Origin: Tenebrio molitor
Lineage: Eukaryota; Arthropoda; Insecta; Coleoptera; Tenebrionidae
NCBI RefSeq assembly: GCF_963966145.1
Contig: NC_091046.1
Location: 45,818,001 to 45,882,000 of the forward strand
Direction: 5' to 3'
Length of the DNA: 64,000 nt
Shown here: positions 59,282 to 64,000 of the stretch, piece by piece
Numbering within the stretch: position 1 is the stretch's first letter
Layout: every line of letters starts with the position of its first letter
Notes under the pieces: generated by a model
Databases searched by the model: none
What the model saw: the letters and a program-made list of their open reading frames with translations, nothing else
What the model was told of the DNA's origin: nothing
Translations under genes and position numbers: made by a program

Positions 59282-62200
59282 CAGGGATGCGATTGAACGG
59301 TAAAAACTTGTACTGAAATGTAGGGACATTTTGTACTAAATTCTAGGTGATTGTACTGAAAACCTGAACACCTTAAAATTAACCAAACTCGGGAGCGGGA
59401 TTTTTAAAATAGATATAAAATACAAAAAAAAAAAAATTTACTCAAGGACTCAACAAAACAGAAAAAAATATTAACATAAAATATAAAAATACATATGTTG
59501 TGTATTTATATTTATAGAAATTCTTGATGCAGTCAGTTAGAGCTTAAATGATTTCTTTGGCAAAATCAGACCACTCTTACTATTTTCTTTAACTGATAAA
59601 ATATGAGATATTGTTACAATATTTAACCTATTTCGCAATTTGGTTTTATTTAATGTCAGTTGGGAAAACACTCTTTCTGCCGCAGCTGAGGAATGTGGAA
59701 GAGAAAGAATGCATTTTACAACTTCCATCAGACTGCTAAACATTGACTGGCCCAACTCATTTTTTGTTTCAGCAACCCTTTGCCAAAATACAGTTACATC
59801 CATATCTTTAAAATGTTCTAATGCTTTAGTTTCGCTAACTAACTGCCATTCTAAGTTTACTTTATCAACGTCTACGTTTAAGTAAGGAAATAAATACGTA
59901 AATTTAGATATAGATAAGATGTCCCCAGATAGGGCGTTTTTGGGAGTAAAGTTGCTAGCATAAACTAAAAATTCATCTGTCATGTTGAACCGTTTTTTTA
60001 TTTGTACACACAATTCACTGTAAAAATTTAAACAATGAATTTTGAAATTATGTAAATCAGTTTTACTTACAGTGTTTACAGTTTGTGGATTTTTCAAGAA
60101 ACTATCAACTTTACCTCCAAAATACAGATCATCAATACCAAGATAATTCTGGGGACTAAGTACATTAATATTTTCTAAAGAAGTTTTATCGATAACTTCC
60201 TTTTTAACAAAACATTTTAGAATACTCTTATACAAAAACTTGATTCTTTCGAGTAATATTGGCGTTTTTGGTTTTTCGCTTTGAAATTCAATATTTAAAT
60301 TGTTAATTAATTTTAAATTATATGCTAAAAATTCCAAATATAACTTATAAATGGGATTTCTCAAAGCACTGGAAATTGTCTTGGCCAGTGGAAGTTTTTC
60401 TTCTTTTGCAGCTTCGTCAAAATATGAATTCAGTGAATCCCAGTGAATCAAAATTCTGTCACATACGGCCTACAAATATGAATATAAGATTATGTCAGTT
60501 AAAACTGATATCGTTACCTGTAATGATAACCACCTAGTTTGACTGGGGTACAACATTTTTGACGGTTTTTCCTCACAAAATATTTGGCATTCCTTTAATT
60601 CACTACTTCTCTTCGAACTATGTGAGAAATAGGAGTAAATGTCTCTGCAAAACTGCTCTACTGTTGAAGGTAGCTTTTTACAGGAATTTGAAGCACATAG
60701 GTGCAAAGAGTGACAGCTACATCCATTTACTACGATATGAGGGCATATTGCTCTAAACCTTTGCTTCACACCCTTCACATCTCCCATCATAACACTGGCA
60801 TTATCTGCCCCTAAACCGATAACATTGGCAAATGGAATTTTGTTGGTGTTCAATAACAGCCTCACTGCGTTAAATAAACCATCAGATGTGGCATCATGAA
60901 CTTCGATTAAATCGACGAAATGATCTTTTACAATTTTTTCAGATTCTTCAAAAAATCTGGCCACAACTACCAAACTCTTCCTTGTAGCTATGTCGGTGGT
61001 TTCATCTATGATTAAGGAGAATTTCTCCTTCCTCAGTTTTTCAAAGATTAATTCTTTTGAAAAGGGTCCGAGCACTTGAGTTACTAAATTAGTAGTTTTG
61101 TCTCTTTGCATTTTTAAATTTTGTATTACTTCGTCTCTTTGAGTAACTTTCTTTAATAAATCTATTAAATTGTTTGCAAGGGCAAAAGGTAAATTATTGT
61201 CGCATAAAAAAGTCGCTATAAGGAGTTCAACTTCTCGAATTCTTTCAGCTAGACACACCTTTGGATCTTTTTTTATAGTTGCATCAATTTTTGGGGTACT
61301 TTTTGCTGAATTATATTTTTTTATGTGTACAGCAGAATTTGCATGCCTTTTTATATGAAATCCGGCTCCCTTAATTATAACATTACATATCTTGCAAAAA
61401 CTTGTATTGTCTTTTTCAATTAGGAAATCATATTTTTCTTGCCACTCTTGTCTAAATTTCTGATGGAATATTTTCCTTTTTTTGGCAACAGGTTGACCTG
61501 AGGTATCATTACTTAAATTATCTACCTGTTCAGATTCGTTGTTGTATGTTAATGTGCCCGAACTCGAAGGTAAAGAATCTATGTCAGGATCGACTTCCCT
61601 TATTGTTTTATTAGAAGTATGGCTAGTGATTGTTGAACAAACAACTGTTGAATTAACAGTGTTTGCATTTATATTGCATGCATCCGTACGCGTACACACC
61701 GATACAGAAGACGCAGATGCCGTAGTAAAGGTAACTGTATTGGTTGTGCTGGTTTTATCCTTAGTAATACGGATAACAAACCTAAAATATAATTTTTTTT
61801 GTAAAACCTTATCTAATTCTGAATTATACATTACCTATCCATTATCAGGCAGTTAAATAATAATTGCACTGACCCACTGACTTATAAAAGTTCAAAACAC
61901 CACTTCGTCACAGAATAAAATAATAGAAAACACAAAAGTCACAAAACTACAAAAGGGTAGAAAGGTTACTCTGAACTGAAAATCACAGAACGAAGAACAA
62001 CCAGTCACAGTGAAACACTTTTAAAATTTAAAAATAAAAATAATTGTAAATGCGCGCCGGGCGCAGGCAGTTTACGAGCCGAGTACGCAGGGTACACTTC
62101 CAGAGGTGCGTTCCGAAATTTGTTCTTTGCCTAGACGATATTTCATCTCGCTCACTAACTTGTAGTGCGCATATGTTTTACTCTTTTTAACATCCAGAAC

Positions 62201-62573
62201 ATCACTCGAGCAGGGTAATTGAACGCACCCCTGTTAAGCCGACCCAGCATTGAGCAATGTACTTGAATGTATCCCAGCAACATCTGTGAACCACATGGGC
62301 ACAAGCCACAAGCACAAGGCTGATGTTCTGAATCTGAAGGTCATGGAATGCCGTTTTTATTATATATCAAAGGTGCCGACAAAAAGACCCTTCTGGTCAA
62401 TGTCAACGGGACCATTTAAAAGCGCTACTTGTAAAACTCATGAAATTGTTCATTTAACAATTTTTTTGGCATATTGTGGAAATTGTACTAAATTTGGCAA
62501 AGAGGTACTGACGTACTAAAAATTTGTTAATTGTACTAGATCTAGTACGATTGTACTAACTATCGCATCCTTG
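59282..62573 (-). mobile_element. Complete hAT-family DNA transposon (3292 bp)
   Basis: The left end is CAGGGATGCGATTG and the right end, reverse-complemented, is CAAGGATGCGATAG, so the inverted repeats are CARGGATGCGAT with one mismatch. An exact 8-bp duplication GCAACGGA flanks the element at 59274-59281 and 62574-62581, as expected for hAT. Both ends carry several subterminal TTGTACT words (59308, 59331 and 59351; 62483, 62531 and 62551), the usual pattern of transposase-binding repeats. It encodes one spliced transposase with no disabling mutation. The insert is clearly more AT-rich than its flanks. Perfect duplication and an intact gene indicate recent arrival and possible activity. Confidence 0.96.
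59537..61842 (-). CDS. hAT transposase (three exons, 734 aa)
   Basis: Exons in transcription order are 61842-61835 (ATG GAT AG), 61781-60518 and 60469-59537 (TAA). Introns are 53 and 48 bp with GTAATG...TTTTAG and GTAACG...TTGTAG boundaries. Splicing yields MDRFVIRI at the start, typical of insect hAT/ZBED-like proteins, and WLSLQAVCDRIL across the second junction. After a Ser/Thr-rich region comes a BED-like zinc finger (FCKICN..HIKRH). The RNase H-like core contains SLIIDETTD (first Asp) and GLGADNASVMMG (second Asp), then the CSCHSLHLC zinc motif. SLPHSSAAAERVFS supplies the catalytic Glu and begins the C-terminal dimerisation region. Length and domain order are normal for a full hAT transposase, and no stop or frameshift interrupts it. 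Confidence 0.93.
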
Positions 62574-62581
62574 GCAACGGA
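62574..62581. repeat. hAT target-site duplication, right copy
   Basis: GCAACGGA, identical to the left copy at 59274-59281. It marks the right boundary of the element. Confidence 0.95.
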
Positions 62582-64000
62582 CACACAGCGGAGGACTCAG
62601 GAAGAGTGCAAAAAAATATAAACATGAGCGATCGCGACCGAACCCGACGGCGGGGAGAGGAGGACGAACAGATAAAACGGAACGGGTACAGTCGACGTGA
62701 CGTCACACGCGGGAGAGTCACACACGTCAACCAGCGACACCGAAAGCTCGAAGCTGGCGCCGGTTGACACATTCCCTCATCATCCAATATATACTGTTCT
62801 TTTTTCTTGACCCTTTGAAGCTCAATTCTTTTTATTCTGTACACGAGACTCACAGTTTTGTTTGGAAATCTCGACCAAGAAGAGCCCACTACTTTTTGGA
62901 CGTTTGTCGTTGAGCCGAGTGTACCGTCGACCCCGCCTGCTTCTCGTTTCTCGGCGGGACCGCACCGAGCAGAACACATTTCTGTTATTAACTTATCATC
63001 GTCGTCATTTTTTAACATCAGCGCCATCCGTCGTGAACATCTCGACCGTGCACAAGAACCGAGTGGTACCGGCGAGGAGGCGAGACGCTATCGCCGCCGA
63101 TATCGTTATAGTACCGCGGCTATCTCAAACTGGTTGTTTGAAATACAGTTAGTCGTCGAGGAGTCCGGGCAATTAAAATTAAATCTACGCGCTGAAAACG
63201 CATTCCTGCAGTGTCCCGTTTTTGCCACAGCGGCGAAGGACAAGTCGAAACGTTGTCCGTCACAGATTCGTGCGGCATTGTTTGCATTGGCAGGAATAAG
63301 TTCAGGTGGTTTTGAGAGTTTTAAATTTAGATGTGCTTGACGTTATAGGAGTCGGTTGCTCGGCGAGAACGAGTCGGACTATTAAAAGTTTAACGCGGCG
63401 AGATGTGGGATGAAGTAATCAGCGAGAGGTGATGCAGAAATGCGATGCAGCGGAATAATGCGCGGCACCGAATCGAGGCGGCGGAGATGATGTTTGGGGA
63501 ATAAACTGGATACGCGCCTTGAAATATGCAAAATCCGGTCTAGAAAGTCTTTTGATTAGCTTTCTGATAGAACGAACCACTCGCACATGTGATTTATTTG
63601 TTGCAAGAACGAAGTGTAGGTCGACACTTAAGCAAAGACGTGACTTTCATATCGTATCACGTACCAGGACTGTCTCTACTTGGTGGTTTACAAAAGTTGT
63701 CAACAAACTGTTGAAAACTTGTTGCGGTCGTAAGAACGTTGTAAAGAGTACCCAGATGGGTACTTCTGTCTAAAACCGCAAACTTTCCACTCGCAAAACA
63801 TTTTAAATTTTGAGATTCTACATTTTTAAGTTATTTTCAAAAATGTTGATGACTGAATCTAGTCTGAAGAAGCTTCAAGGTACCACCTTCAGAGTACCAC
63901 AATGTGTTCGTACAAGATACAAGAACCTTCCAAAAGTAACTTTTAAACAGCAGATGCTCATAACAAATTTGCCTTGGTCTGGACTGCATTAAAGCAATGA
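62582..64000. other. Upstream flank of Src64B, no gene recognised
   Basis: CpG-rich around 62.6-63.5 kb, which could hold the Src64B promoter and a non-coding first exon (minus strand). No clear donor site or initiator could be fixed. Open frames on both strands in the same place argue against coding. The last 500 bp are AT-rich. Confidence 0.35.

Noticed and set aside
62858..63340. 160-codon plus-strand ORF upstream of Src64B
   Set aside because: Overlapping open frames exist in other phases and on the other strand in the same CpG-rich stretch. More likely promoter or leader DNA than coding.

Overview
This is a window of animal nuclear DNA, almost certainly from an insect. Coding exons are split by short GT-AG introns, many of them 47-62 bp. 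The non-coding DNA is AT-rich with scattered CpG-rich patches. The genes have insect-type orthologues. The very short introns would fit a beetle, but the order is an inference. Nothing bacterial, viral or CRISPR-like is visible.

Four conserved host genes were assembled exon by exon from splice sites and reading phase. (1) At 1-2084 (+) lies the 3' part of a puromycin-sensitive aminopeptidase gene (Psa/NPEPPS). (2) Convergent with it, at 3847-32766 (-), is a PFTAIRE cyclin-dependent kinase of the Eip63E/CDK14 type. Its kinase exons are packed into 3.8-5.8 kb, with one more exon at 14.2 kb and two alternative first coding exons at 22.6 kb and 32.7 kb. All phases agree, giving predicted isoforms of 463 and 461 aa. 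(3) At 53254-54588 (+) is a complete five-exon PAPS transporter of the SLC35B3/Papst2 type (362 aa). (4) Convergent with that, at 55800-59150 (-), is a complete four-exon Src-family tyrosine kinase of the Src64B type (527 aa) with an N-myristoylation start.

The clearest mobile element is a 3292-bp hAT transposon at 59282-62573. It has near-perfect terminal inverted repeats, a perfect 8-bp target duplication and an uninterrupted two-intron transposase gene (734 aa). It sits about 130 bp upstream of the Src64B start codon, on the same strand, next to a possible splice acceptor.

The long Eip63E introns (5.8-32.7 kb) hold a decayed non-LTR retrotransposon, a reverse-transcriptase scrap, a satellite of about 175 bp, a GA-rich repeat block with a higher-order period near 0.5 kb, a MITE and several small inverted repeats. 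The stretch from 33 to 52 kb is gene-poor. It holds an exact 263-bp tandem duplication, two MITEs, Tc1/mariner scraps and a few unrecognised ORFs. Near 52.75 kb is an orphan minus-strand first exon, head to head with Papst2.

I did not find a convincing new multi-gene system. The observations most worth following are the hAT insertion at the Src64B leader, the two alternative N-termini of Eip63E, and the orphan exon and small ORFs between 37 and 53 kb.
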